A stretch of DNA of 34,563 nt, from positions 1-34,563 of the forward strand of contig SCTQ01000248.1 in assembly GCA_004322345.1 (NCBI GenBank), written 5' to 3'. The stretch's first letter is position 1. The number at the start of each line of letters is the position of its first letter. The notes under the pieces are model-generated. The model worked only from the letters and a program-made list of their open reading frames with translations, made no database searches and had not been told where the DNA came from. This stretch comes from Aquabacterium sp. (GTDB taxonomy: Bacteria; Pseudomonadota; Gammaproteobacteria; Burkholderiales; Burkholderiaceae_C). This document shows positions 1-9,195 of the stretch, piece by piece. The translations under genes and the position numbers were made by a program.

Positions 1-219
1 CTGCCGGAACCGGGTTTCGGCAATCGCGATACCCGTGCCCGCCCGCGCGCCGAGTGGCGCATCGCGCTTCCGTGCAGGCGTCCGGTTTCCCCAGGGCTCT
101 TCGATGCTGACCTCGTCCAGACGGCCGTAGATGGCCACGCCAGCGTCGTTGAAGTCGCAAGTGCAGTGCCGCCGCGTCGCCGGAGCGGCACGGGCGCGGC
201 ATTTGCCAGCGGCCTGCAT
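1..219 (-). CDS. Possible partial gene, function unknown, running off the left edge
   Basis: The minus strand is open from an ATG at 219 to the window edge (73 codons). Part of it, around residues 22-42, has codon choice and amino-acid make-up that look genuinely coding, for example the stretch GVAIYGRLDEVSIEEPW. The first 20 residues are Arg/Ala-rich and may not be translated; the GTG in front of AIYGRLDEV is an alternative start. I do not recognise a family. If the ATG at 219 is used, it interlocks with the ATG of the plus-strand cysteine hydrolase at 218, so the two genes would diverge with no intergenic space. That makes a later start, on one side or the other, more likely. The entry rests on coding-like composition only. 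Confidence 0.3.
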   Translation of the reverse strand, partial: MQAAGKCRARAAPATRRHCTCDFNDAGVAIYGRLDEVSIEEPWGNRTPARKRDAPLGARAGTGIAIAETRFRQ

Positions 220-811
220 GCCCGACAGACCTTCCACCCCCCTGGCCGAGGAAGCGGCCGCAGGCGCCACCGCGCTGCTCGTCATCGACATGCTCAGCGA
301 CTGGTCCGCGCCCGAAGTCCACGCGTTGCGCGACGCGACGCTCAAGGTCGCACCGGCCGTCGCGGAGCTGAAGCGGCGCTGTGTCCAGGCCGCGGTGCCG
401 GTGATCTACGCCAACGACAACCACGGCCGCTGGCGCTCGGACTTCCGGGAGGTGGTGCGCTCGGCCCACGACGGCGGCGGCCCGGGCGCGGAAATCGCCC
501 GGCTGCTGGAGCCCGGTCCCGAGGACTATTTCGTGCTCAAGCCCAAGCATTCGGCCTTCTTTTCGACGCCGCTGGACCTGCTGCTGCAGCACCTGGAGGC
601 GCGGCGCCTGCTGCTCGCCGGCGTGGCGGCCGACCAGTGCGTGCTGGCCACGGCCACCGATGCGCTGATGCGCGACTACCGCGTGGAGGTGGTGGCCGAC
701 GGCATCGCGGCACCGACGCCGCAGCGGCTGGATGCGGCCTTCCGCCATTTCGCAGGCGTGATGCGCGTGCCAGTGCGGCGCGCTGCGGAGATCGGGCTGC
801 CCGGCCGGTGA
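218..811 (+). CDS. Isochorismatase-family cysteine hydrolase
   Basis: This is a 197-residue protein of the isochorismatase/nicotinamidase-like fold, which hydrolyses amide or vinyl-ether bonds through a Cys-Asp-Lys triad. All three residues are visible: Asp24 in LLVIDML, Lys108 in VLKPKHSAF and Cys141 in GVAADQCV, the last with the usual preceding turn. The length matches the family. I chose the ATG at 218 over the track start at 131 because the first 29 extra residues are Arg/Ala-rich and lie upstream of the first conserved strand. No strong ribosome binding site is visible for either start. The nadE gene follows 66 bp downstream on the same strand, so a link to nicotinamide recycling is conceivable, but nothing in the active site fixes the substrate. 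The family is sure; the reaction is not. Confidence 0.85.
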   Translation: MPDRPSTPLAEEAAAGATALLVIDMLSDWSAPEVHALRDATLKVAPAVAELKRRCVQAAVPVIYANDNHGRWRSDFREVVRSAHDGGGPGAEIARLLEPGPEDYFVLKPKHSAFFSTPLDLLLQHLEARRLLLAGVAADQCVLATATDALMRDYRVEVVADGIAAPTPQRLDAAFRHFAGVMRVPVRRAAEIGLPGR

Positions 812-877
812 AGCCCGCGCGAACAGGGACAATGCTTCCCAGTCCGCCAACCGCAGCGCTTGCCTGCAGCTGACAGC

Positions 878-2935
<2,058 letters not shown>

Positions 2936-3135
2936 GCGTCAGCCGCCGCATTCGTCGCCGCGTTCGTCGCCGTCCGCGGCCCCACGCGATGGCCCGGGCA
3001 CCCGGGTTGTGTGGCGGTGGCCTCACGTGGTGGCGGCGTGCCGCGGCGCGGTCAGGGGCGTGCCGGGGAACCCGGGTACCCCGGTTGCCGAGGGTGGGCT
3101 CGTTGTCCTTTCCCACTTCCCACTGGAGCGTCTCC

Positions 3136-3774
3136 ATGAATCAACGACCACCGAAGCAGCAGGCCGCAGCCCTGCGCCGATGCACCGCCGCCGTTTTTCT
3201 CGCCACGGCCGCCTGCGCCGCCCAGGCCCAGTCCTCGTGGGTGCCGGCCCAGGGCCAATCCTGGCTGCCTTACACCACCTCAGGCTACGTCGGCGTTGCG
3301 CTGGGGCAGGGCCGCTACGAGGACGGCGCCTGCGTCGCCGGCTTCGGTTGCGACAAGCGTTCCGAATGGGCGGGGAAGATCTACACCGGCGGCCAGGTCA
3401 ACCCCTGGCTGGGCGCCGAGATCGGCTACGTGCACTTCGGCCGCGTGGATCGCAACGGCGGGGACGTGCGGGCGCAGGGCGTGGCGATCGACCTCGTCGG
3501 GCGGCTGCCGCTGGCCGAGCGCTTCTCCCTCTCGGCCAAGGTCGGCGGGACCTACGGATGGACGGACTCCAGCGCCTCGGCGCTGGCCGCGGCCGCGGGG
3601 GCACCCGACGGCGACGAGAACGGCTTCGGATGGAACGCCGGCGTCGGCGCCGCCTTCCACCTGGACCGCAACTGGAGCCTGATGCTGGAGTGGGAGCGGC
3701 ACCGCCTGAAGTTTGCCGACGACGATCGCCGCGACGTGGACCTCGCCAGCTTCGGCGTGGCCTATCGCTTCTGA
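3136..3774 (+). CDS. Outer-membrane beta-barrel protein (OmpA/OmpW-like porin family)
   Basis: This 212-residue protein starts with a clear Sec signal peptide: positive residues, then a hydrophobic stretch ending AACAAQAQS at about residue 32. The rest alternates Gly/aromatic beta-strands (SGYVGVALGQGRYEDG, WLGAEIGYVHFGRV) and ends in a terminal phenylalanine (GVAYRF). That is the classic C-terminal signal recognised by the BAM machinery. A small 8-stranded barrel in the outer membrane is the natural reading. The ATG at 3136 was chosen because the signal peptide begins there; the longer frame back to 1333 in the track only shadows nadE. Two cysteines in the first extracellular loop (DGACVAGFGCDK) could form a disulfide. 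Specific function is unknown. Confidence 0.85.
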   Translation: MNQRPPKQQAAALRRCTAAVFLATAACAAQAQSSWVPAQGQSWLPYTTSGYVGVALGQGRYEDGACVAGFGCDKRSEWAGKIYTGGQVNPWLGAEIGYVHFGRVDRNGGDVRAQGVAIDLVGRLPLAERFSLSAKVGGTYGWTDSSASALAAAAGAPDGDENGFGWNAGVGAAFHLDRNWSLMLEWERHRLKFADDDRRDVDLASFGVAYRF

Positions 3775-3777
3775 GCC

Positions 3778-4377
3778 ATGTCGTCCTGCCAGCCCGAGCA
3801 ACTCGTGCTGATGTACTTCCTGCTGCCGCTGTGGATCGCGGCCGGGCTGGCGGATGCGCTGTGCCACCGGCGCGCGGACATCGCGCACACGGCCGGCCCC
3901 TTCGAGTCGCTGCTGCACCTGCTGATGCTCGTCGAGGTCGGCTTGCCGCTGCTGGCGGCGCTCTTCCTGGAGATCGATGCGCTGCTCATCGTGCTGATGC
4001 TCGTGGCCTTCGCCGTACACGAAGCCACCGCGCTGTGGGATGTCGGCTATGCGGCGCGCAGGCGCCGCGTCTCGCCCCTCGAGCAGCACGTGCACAGCTT
4101 CCTCGAGATGATCCCGCTGATGTCCATCATCGTGGTCGTCATCCTGCGCTGGGACCAGTTCCTCGCGATCTTCGGTGCAGGCGCACAGCCTGCGCGCTGG
4201 GAACTGGCGTGGAAGGAGGAGCCGCTGCCGGCGGCCTACGTCGTCGTGCTGCTGGCCTGCGTCGCGGTGTTCTCCGTCGGCCCCTATCTCCTGGAACTGG
4301 CGCAGGGCCTGAAGGCCAGCCGTCAGGCGGCGACGGCAGCCGGCGCCAGCGGGTCCACCGGTATCGAGCCGCGCTGA
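3778..4377 (+). CDS. Conserved polytopic membrane protein, function unknown
   Basis: This 199-residue protein has about five predicted membrane helices: near residues 10-27, 45-63, 66-85, 110-132 and 150-170. Charged or histidine-rich loops between them (LCHRRADIAH, LEQHVHSFLEM) hold several histidines that could bind metal, but no known catalytic motif is recognisable. It starts 3 bp after the stop of the outer-membrane protein, so the two may be co-transcribed. No clear ribosome binding site precedes the ATG; an internal ATG at 3811 before the first helix is a possible alternative. Its last 55 bp overlap the 3' end of the convergent PEBP gene. I recall similar uncharacterised proteins in Burkholderiales but assign no function. 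Confidence 0.75.
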   Translation: MSSCQPEQLVLMYFLLPLWIAAGLADALCHRRADIAHTAGPFESLLHLLMLVEVGLPLLAALFLEIDALLIVLMLVAFAVHEATALWDVGYAARRRRVSPLEQHVHSFLEMIPLMSIIVVVILRWDQFLAIFGAGAQPARWELAWKEEPLPAAYVVVLLACVAVFSVGPYLLELAQGLKASRQAATAAGASGSTGIEPR

Positions 4378-4937
4378 TAGAGCCCGATGCAGCAGCCGCT
4401 GGCGATCATGCCGGCCTCCAGGGCCTTGAGCAGTTCGTCGCGGCCCGGCTCGGCCGACCAGTCCGGCCTGCAGTTCAGGGCGAACACCTGGAAGGCATAC
4501 CGGTGCACGCCGTGGCCGGGGGGCGGGTCCGGCGGCAGCCACCGGCTGCGCAGCAGCGAGTTCTGGCCCATGCGCCCGGCGACCGTCGCCTCGCCTTCGG
4601 ACGCCGACAGCGCGCCCTCGGCCAGGCCGCCGTCCTGCGCGGGCAGGTCCACGACGATGGCGTGCACCAGCGGCTGGGGCGTGGGAGAGTCCGCGTCCTC
4701 GACCAGCAGCACGACGCTGGCGGTCGCCGCCGGCAGGCCGCTCCACTGCAGCGGGGGCGAACAGCCCTCGCCGTCTGCGGTGCAGCGCTCGGGCAGGAAG
4801 GCGTGGTCGGCGAAGGCCGGGCTCGTGACCTCGATGCCAGCCCCCGGCGTGCCCAGCTTGTTGACGGCCAGCTTCTCCAGCCCGGCACGCTGGCCACGCA
4901 GCGCATGGCCCAAGGCGGTGGGAAGTATTTGCAGCAT
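4323..4937 (-). CDS. YbhB/YbcL family Raf-kinase-inhibitor-like (PEBP) protein
   Basis: This 204-residue protein belongs to the phosphatidylethanolamine-binding fold, bacterial YbhB/YbcL branch, a small-ligand-binding cytoplasmic or periplasmic family of uncertain role. Supporting motifs are the ligand-pocket strand CSPPLQWSGLP, the acidic VEDADSP segment, LVHAIVVDLPA, and the GVHRYAFQVFAL strand with the family's usual HRY. The ATG at 4937 is chosen because GGAG sits 6 nt upstream of it; the track frame to 5465 continues into unrelated sequence. No signal peptide is evident. The C-terminal tail overlaps the convergent membrane-protein gene by 55 bp. The family call is firm; a cellular role cannot be read from the sequence. 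Confidence 0.9.
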   Translation of the reverse strand: MLQILPTALGHALRGQRAGLEKLAVNKLGTPGAGIEVTSPAFADHAFLPERCTADGEGCSPPLQWSGLPAATASVVLLVEDADSPTPQPLVHAIVVDLPAQDGGLAEGALSASEGEATVAGRMGQNSLLRSRWLPPDPPPGHGVHRYAFQVFALNCRPDWSAEPGRDELLKALEAGMIASGCCIGLYQRGSIPVDPLAPAAVAA

Positions 4938-5092
4938 GTCTGACTCCTTCGCGTCCATGGCTCGCTCGTCCGCCGCAGGCTGGTGGCGGACACGGTGGAA
5001 CTCTTCAAGCTCGTGATGGAGCTGAAGTTGAAGGCCGAGAAGAAAAAGCCTCTCGTGGCCCTCATGCGGCAGCTCTGGTGTGAGGCACCACA

Positions 5093-5377
5093 CTATGCCG
5101 GCAGCCTCCGGCGCGCCCGGCCGCGCGCCGCGACCAGCCCCAGGCCTGCCAGCAGCAAGGCGGCGCCCGTGGGCTCCGGCACCGCGGGCGCGAAGGACAC
5201 CATCGTCAGGCCGTACTGGCTTCCGTCGGCATCGGGTGCCGGGAAGAGGTTGAACCACCACATGCTCTCGGGGAGGGAGCCGGGGCCGGAGTCGTTGTTC
5301 AGCTCGAACCCGCCGCTGGCCCCGAGGCACGCGGCGATGGAGCAGCGGGCGACGAAGGTTCTGATCCGGGTGTGCAT
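5093..5377 (-). CDS. Very small PEP-CTERM sorting-domain protein
   Basis: This 94-residue protein has the three parts of a PEP-CTERM substrate at its C-terminus: VPEP at about residue 69, a hydrophobic helix (GAALLLAGLGLVAA) and an Arg-rich tail (RGRARRR). Such tails direct exported proteins to the exosortase system of exopolysaccharide-producing Gram-negatives. The start at 5377 is supported by GGGGAG 7 nt upstream. The N-terminus (TRIRTFVARCSIAACLGASG) looks like a signal sequence but has a short, Cys-interrupted hydrophobic core. Only about 45 residues of mature sequence lie between signal and anchor, far less than most family members, so an internal deletion is possible. No exosortase or polysaccharide genes are nearby. 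Confidence 0.7.
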   Translation of the reverse strand: MHTRIRTFVARCSIAACLGASGGFELNNDSGPGSLPESMWWFNLFPAPDADGSQYGLTMVSFAPAVPEPTGAALLLAGLGLVAARGRARRRLPA

Positions 5378-5762
5378 GCCGATCTCCCCTTGGGATGGGT
5401 TGCCCCGCGATCCATGTCGCGGACAAGGCCTGAGTTTCAAGGCCCGAGGAGTCGGTGTCTGGCATGCCCGAGTAACGGGCCCTGGATGGAAGCGGAGGGC
5501 AAAAAGCCCACCCGCCCGGCCGCCGCCCATTTCATGCTTCAGGGAGGAAACGCACGCGCATGGTTAGCGAGGAACGGCGAGCCGCAAGCGGCGGGTGGGC
5601 ACAAACTGAAAAGCCGGTAACGTGTTCTCGCACGTTGGTCCGCGCGACGCAAGTGCGGCTTGTGCGGCTTGTGCGGTGGCCCGCGATGCAGGGGATGCCG
5701 CGGCACGCACGATCGGCGATATGGGCGCGCGGGCGCCGGCCCTTGCGCTTCGCTGCGTCCTC
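5378..5762. other. Intergenic interval without a convincing gene
   Basis: These 385 bp separate the PEP-CTERM gene from the ABM monooxygenase gene, both on the minus strand. The part next to 5377 must hold the leader and promoter of the PEP-CTERM gene, but I cannot point to clean -35/-10 boxes. A GGGC-AAAAA-GCCC hairpin lies at about 5498-5510. A three-copy 9-bp tandem repeat (GTGCGGCTT, GTGCGGCTT, GTGCGGTGG) lies at 5653-5679. The plus-strand ATG at 5560 has a good AGGGAGGAA upstream, but its product is low-complexity and not protein-like. No tRNA or riboswitch fold was recognised. Confidence 0.5.
5653..5679. repeat. Three-copy 9-bp tandem repeat
   Basis: Units GTGCGGCTT, GTGCGGCTT and GTGCGGTGG follow one another directly in the intergenic interval. 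It is short and may simply be slippage; no function is apparent. Confidence 0.6.
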
Positions 5763-6080
5763 TCAGCTGTGCGCTGCCTGCAGGCCCGGTCCCGCCGCCC
5801 GCGCGTAGTGGCGTACGGTGGGGAAAGGGTCGTAGAAATGATGCAACAGCCGCCGCCATTCCTGGTACTGCGGTGAGCCGCGGAAGCCTTGCTCGTGATG
5901 CGCGATGCTCTCCCAGCGGACAAGCAACATGTAGTGGTGGTCCTGTTCCACGCAGCGCTGAAGCTCATGGCCCCGGTAGCCGGGCATGGCCGCGATGAGG
6001 GGCTGGGCCAGTCCGAAGGCGGCTTCGAAGTCCGCGGCGTGGCCGGGGCGCACCTGCAGCTGGGCGATCTCGAGGATCAT
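5763..6080 (-). CDS. Antibiotic-biosynthesis-monooxygenase (ABM) domain protein
   Basis: This 105-residue protein matches the small ferredoxin-like ABM fold: a first strand MILEIAQLQVRPGHAADFE, a helix, then the strand GYRGHELQRCVEQDHHYMLLVRWES and the segment HEQGFRGSPQYQEWRRLLHHFYDPFP. Family members are heme-degrading or quinone-forming monooxygenases, or simply dimeric ligand-binding proteins. The YMLLVRW-xS-xxxH core is the most typical part. The start at 6080 begins exactly at the first strand; the 770-codon track frame around it is an artefact of the cholesterol-oxidase complement. It is divergent from the GMC oxidoreductase gene, with about 170 bp between the starts. No substrate can be assigned. 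Confidence 0.85.
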   Translation of the reverse strand: MILEIAQLQVRPGHAADFEAAFGLAQPLIAAMPGYRGHELQRCVEQDHHYMLLVRWESIAHHEQGFRGSPQYQEWRRLLHHFYDPFPTVRHYARAAGPGLQAAHS

Positions 6081-6251
6081 GGCGCCGCTTTCACTTTTGG
6101 TCGTCGAGGGCGCCGAGCATAGCGGCGCATGGGGCGTTGCATGGCCCCGTGTGGGGCGGCCCATTCCCTCTGACATTGGTCCGGGGGGTGTGCCGCGCGC
6201 GCTTGTATCCGTATGTTCCAGAGGTCGTCCGCGTTTTCCGGATCCTCTGTC

Positions 6252-7883
6252 ATGACCTTCGATTTCTCCCCGTCGCGGCGCCGCCTGCTGGGTGCCGCGG
6301 CCGGGCTGCCTGCGCTGGGCCTGGGAGGGCCCGCGCGAGCCGGCGGGCTGGACACCGCGATGTGCCAGCTGCTGGTCCCCGAACTCTTCGCCCCGGTGCC
6401 GCGTGCGCCGGCCCACGTGCGCAACCTCGTCATCGGCTCCGGCTTCGGCGGTGCGGTCAGCGCGCTGCGGCTGGCCCAGGCCGGCGAGGAGGTGGCCGTG
6501 CTGGAACGCGGGTTGCGCTGGCCCAACTCGCCGTGGCGCCCGGTGTTCGCCGGCGAGACCGCACCCGACGGCCGGGCCTTCTGGTTCAAGCCGGTGCTGG
6601 GCAAGGGCTCGCCGCTGAACCTCGTCGGCCTGGACACGCCCTTCGCCGGCGTGATGGACGAGACCGTCTACGACCACATGCGCGTGCTGCGTGGCGCCTG
6701 CGTGGGCGGCGGGTCGGTGGTCTTCAGCGGCGTGATGATCCAGCCGCAGCGCCGGTATTTCGACGACATCTTCGGCGGCCTGGTCGACTACGACGAGATG
6801 GACCGCGTGTACTGGCCGCGCGTGCGCGCCATGCTGGGCCTGTCGCCGATGCCGGCGGACATCTATCGCAGCGACGCCTTCGGCCACTCGCGCGCCTGGG
6901 ACGACCAGGTGCGGCGCGCGGGCTACCTGCCGCAGCCGGCGGACTCCATCTTCAACTGGAAGGTCGTGCGCCAGGAGCTTCAGGGCCGCTGCCTGCCCTC
7001 GGCCACCATCGGCCTGTCCAACTGGGGCAACAGCAACGGTGCCAAGTTCGACCTCAACCAGAACTACCTCAGGCAGGCCGAGGCCACCGGCCGCGCACGC
7101 ATCTACCCGGCGCACCAGGTGCACGCCATCGGCTTCGACGGCAGCCGCTACACCGTGGACACCAGCCGCATCCGCCCCGACGGCCGCGTGCTGGAACGCT
7201 ACGTCCTCACCTGCGACCGGCTGTTCCTGGCCGCGGGCTCGGTGGGCACGTCCGAGCTGCTCGTCAAGGCCCAGGCCCAGGGCACGCTGCGCGAGCTGGA
7301 TGCGCAGACGGGGCAGGGCTGGGGCAGCAACGGCGATGTCGTCACCACCCGCACGCTGTCGGCGATGCGCGGCCTGACACAGGGTGCGCCCTGCGCCTCG
7401 CTGATCCAGGACGCCACCTCCGGCCTGCCGCTCACGCTGGAGAACTGGTACGCCCCGCTGGTCACGCTGGACCTGGGCATCGTGCGCTCGCTGGCCATGG
7501 TCTACGACGCCACCCACCGCGGGCGCTTCCGGTACGACGCATCGGCCGACCGCGTGGTGCTGGACTGGAATCCCTCGGGCAACGACGACGCGGTGGCCGT
7601 GGTGACGGCCGTCAACGACCGCATCGCCGACGCCTCGCGCAGCATGCCCGGGCTGGAGCCGCTGATCCCCGGCGTCAGCGGCAAGGACTGGACTGCGCAT
7701 CCGCTGGGCGGCGCGGTGCTGGGCCGCGTGACCGACGGGCACGGCCGCGTGAAGGGCCACCGCGGGCTCTACGTGATGGACGGCGCGGCCGTGCCGGGCT
7801 CCTGCGGCGCGGTGAACCCGTCGCTGACCATCGCCGCGCTGGCCGAACGCAACGTGGAGGCCGTGCTGCGCGCCGGCGTGTGA
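6252..7883 (+). CDS. Tat-exported GMC oxidoreductase, cholesterol-oxidase-like
   Basis: This 543-residue FAD-dependent oxidoreductase resembles class I (non-covalent FAD) bacterial cholesterol oxidases, which oxidise and isomerise 3-beta-hydroxysteroids. A twin-arginine signal is present (SRRRLLG at 8-14, then a hydrophobic run to about residue 31), so it is predicted to be exported folded. The FAD dinucleotide motif is VIGSGFGGAVSALRL near residue 60. The C-terminal signature HPLGGAVLG, then LYVMDGAAVPGS and VNPSLTIAALAERNVE, aligns closely with the Streptomyces enzyme. The catalytic His and Asn are retained, and a Glu in LTLENWYAP sits where the isomerisation Glu is expected. I use the ATG at 6252 because the Tat motif follows it at once. 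The substrate may be another sterol or a bulky alcohol. A terminator-like hairpin lies downstream near 8080. Confidence 0.85.
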   Translation: MTFDFSPSRRRLLGAAAGLPALGLGGPARAGGLDTAMCQLLVPELFAPVPRAPAHVRNLVIGSGFGGAVSALRLAQAGEEVAVLERGLRWPNSPWRPVFAGETAPDGRAFWFKPVLGKGSPLNLVGLDTPFAGVMDETVYDHMRVLRGACVGGGSVVFSGVMIQPQRRYFDDIFGGLVDYDEMDRVYWPRVRAMLGLSPMPADIYRSDAFGHSRAWDDQVRRAGYLPQPADSIFNWKVVRQELQGRCLPSATIGLSNWGNSNGAKFDLNQNYLRQAEATGRARIYPAHQVHAIGFDGSRYTVDTSRIRPDGRVLERYVLTCDRLFLAAGSVGTSELLVKAQAQGTLRELDAQTGQGWGSNGDVVTTRTLSAMRGLTQGAPCASLIQDATSGLPLTLENWYAPLVTLDLGIVRSLAMVYDATHRGRFRYDASADRVVLDWNPSGNDDAVAVVTAVNDRIADASRSMPGLEPLIPGVSGKDWTAHPLGGAVLGRVTDGHGRVKGHRGLYVMDGAAVPGSCGAVNPSLTIAALAERNVEAVLRAGV

Positions 7884-8079
7884 GCGCGGCTGACTGCGTG
7901 ATGCATGCCCGCACGAGAGGCCGGTCCGGGCAATGCCCGCGATAGGCACGACGCCGCCCGCGCGGCCGCGTCCTTCGCTACAGTGTCGCCAACGCTTTGC
8001 GCCACCCGCCCCTTGAAAGCGGCTGCCTGCCTCGGGCCTTGTTGCCCGCGCGCTTTTCCTCCCTGAGCACGACATGGCA

Positions 8080-8105
8080 CCAGCCGCGGGCTGGGTGGCT
8101 TTTTA
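8080..8105 (+). terminator. Candidate rho-independent terminator after the GMC oxidoreductase
   Basis: A 6-bp stem CCAGCC/GGCTGG with a GCG loop is followed five bases later by a T-run (TTTTT). It ends inside the stop codon region of the convergent MBL gene. The spacing between stem and T-run is longer than ideal, so confidence is moderate. Confidence 0.4.
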
Positions 8106-9179
8106 CCCCCCGCGCTGCACCTGCCCGAACGCTGCCTCGCCGAACAGGTGGCTCACCCGCTCGCCGGGGAAGAGCCAGAAGGGCGTGCGTTCGCTGGAGG
8201 TGGCGCAGTTGGGATAGTCCGGATGCGCCGAGGGCCCGGCCAGCGTCTTCTCCAGCACCATCGAGATGTACTGGTCGTTGCTGCCCTCCAGCGTGTTGCC
8301 GTTGAGGATCACCTCGACGCCCGAGGCCAGCGCATAACGCCGCACGGCGTCGATGCGCGAGTGCTTCGGCTCGTAGGCGTCCACCCCGACGCCGTTCTCG
8401 CTGGTCACGCGGATGCCGTCGGGCACGCGTGCGGCCAGCGAATGGTTGCCCTCGGTATGGCCAGGCGTGTGGACCAGCGCCACGCCGGGGCCCAGGCTCA
8501 GGCTGGTGTCGAAGTGGACCACCCGTTCGGCCGGGATGCCGGCGATGCCGCATGGGCAGTACCAGTCGGCCTGCAGCGGCAGCAGGGCGAGGGTCGAGGC
8601 CCATTCCTGGCGATGCACCAGCAGCTTCGCGCGCGGGAACACGGCCTGGTGGCCGGTGCCGCCCAGCCAGCGGCGCAGCTCCTGCGTGTGCAGGTGGTCG
8701 TAGCTGACGTAGTCCACGTCGGCCGGCTGCAGGCCGCAGGCCGCGAGCGCCGACTCCACCGTGTCGTAGACGGGCGCGAGGAAGCGCTGGGCCCATTGCG
8801 GAACCTGCCGGGCCAGCCGCTTGAAGAAGGGTGTCTCGCGGTTGCCTTCGTGGTCCGACGGCGACATCAGCAGCGTGCGCAGCGCCCCCTCGTGGTCCGC
8901 GTACTGCACGACGAACATGCGGTTGAGCAGGTGCACCAGCGGGAACTTGAAGCCCTTGTCGGCGAAGACGCCGGTGTAGGCGTAGTAGGTCGGGTAGGGC
9001 GCGCGGATGAGGTCGATGCTGCGGTAGTGGTGCACCGGCGGCGCGTCCATCATGCGTTCGCGCAGGGCCGCGGCGCGGCGTCGCACCTCACGCAGGCGGT
9101 CCTGGGGGCTGGCGGCGTCGCGTGCGCCGTCGAAGTCGTCCAGCACGAGCATGCCGGCGGGCAGGGCGGTCGAGGTCAT
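8103..9179 (-). CDS. Metallo-beta-lactamase-fold protein with a half-degraded metal site
   Basis: This 358-residue protein has the MBL hydrolase architecture. The first metal motif reads YDHLHTQELRRW, where canonical members have HxHxDH: both His that bind the first zinc remain, but the Asp and third His of the second site are replaced. The later PGHTEGN His (first site) is kept. The usual bridging Asp region reads SENGVGVD, and the last His position reads VILNGNTLEG. So ligands for one zinc appear intact and those for the second appear lost. The start at 9179 lies 16 bp from the stop of the upstream SDR gene, so the two form an operon. Nearest functional relatives might be lactonase or sulfatase-like MBLs; I assign no reaction. 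Confidence 0.75.
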   Translation of the reverse strand: MTSTALPAGMLVLDDFDGARDAASPQDRLREVRRRAAALRERMMDAPPVHHYRSIDLIRAPYPTYYAYTGVFADKGFKFPLVHLLNRMFVVQYADHEGALRTLLMSPSDHEGNRETPFFKRLARQVPQWAQRFLAPVYDTVESALAACGLQPADVDYVSYDHLHTQELRRWLGGTGHQAVFPRAKLLVHRQEWASTLALLPLQADWYCPCGIAGIPAERVVHFDTSLSLGPGVALVHTPGHTEGNHSLAARVPDGIRVTSENGVGVDAYEPKHSRIDAVRRYALASGVEVILNGNTLEGSNDQYISMVLEKTLAGPSAHPDYPNCATSSERTPFWLFPGERVSHLFGEAAFGQVQRGG

Positions 9180-9195
9180 GGAGGCCTTCTCTCGT

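Noticed and set aside
5378-5560. Possible riboswitch-like leader of the PEP-CTERM gene
   Set aside because: I compared it by eye with the c-di-GMP-I motif because of short GC hairpins and an AAAAA loop, but the conserved core was not found.
5653-5679. Short tandem repeat considered as a CRISPR or iteron
   Set aside because: It has three 9-bp units without spacers, in a GC-rich context. That is too short and too simple for either.
5560-5808. Plus-strand ORF with a good AGGGAGGAA ribosome-binding sequence
   Set aside because: The product (VSEERRAASGGWAQTEKP and onward) is low-complexity and includes the 9-bp tandem repeat. It runs into the end of the ABM gene, and no family resembles it.
5763-8075. 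770-codon minus-strand ORF
   Set aside because: Only the last 105 codons, the ABM protein, are real. The rest is antisense to the GMC oxidoreductase.
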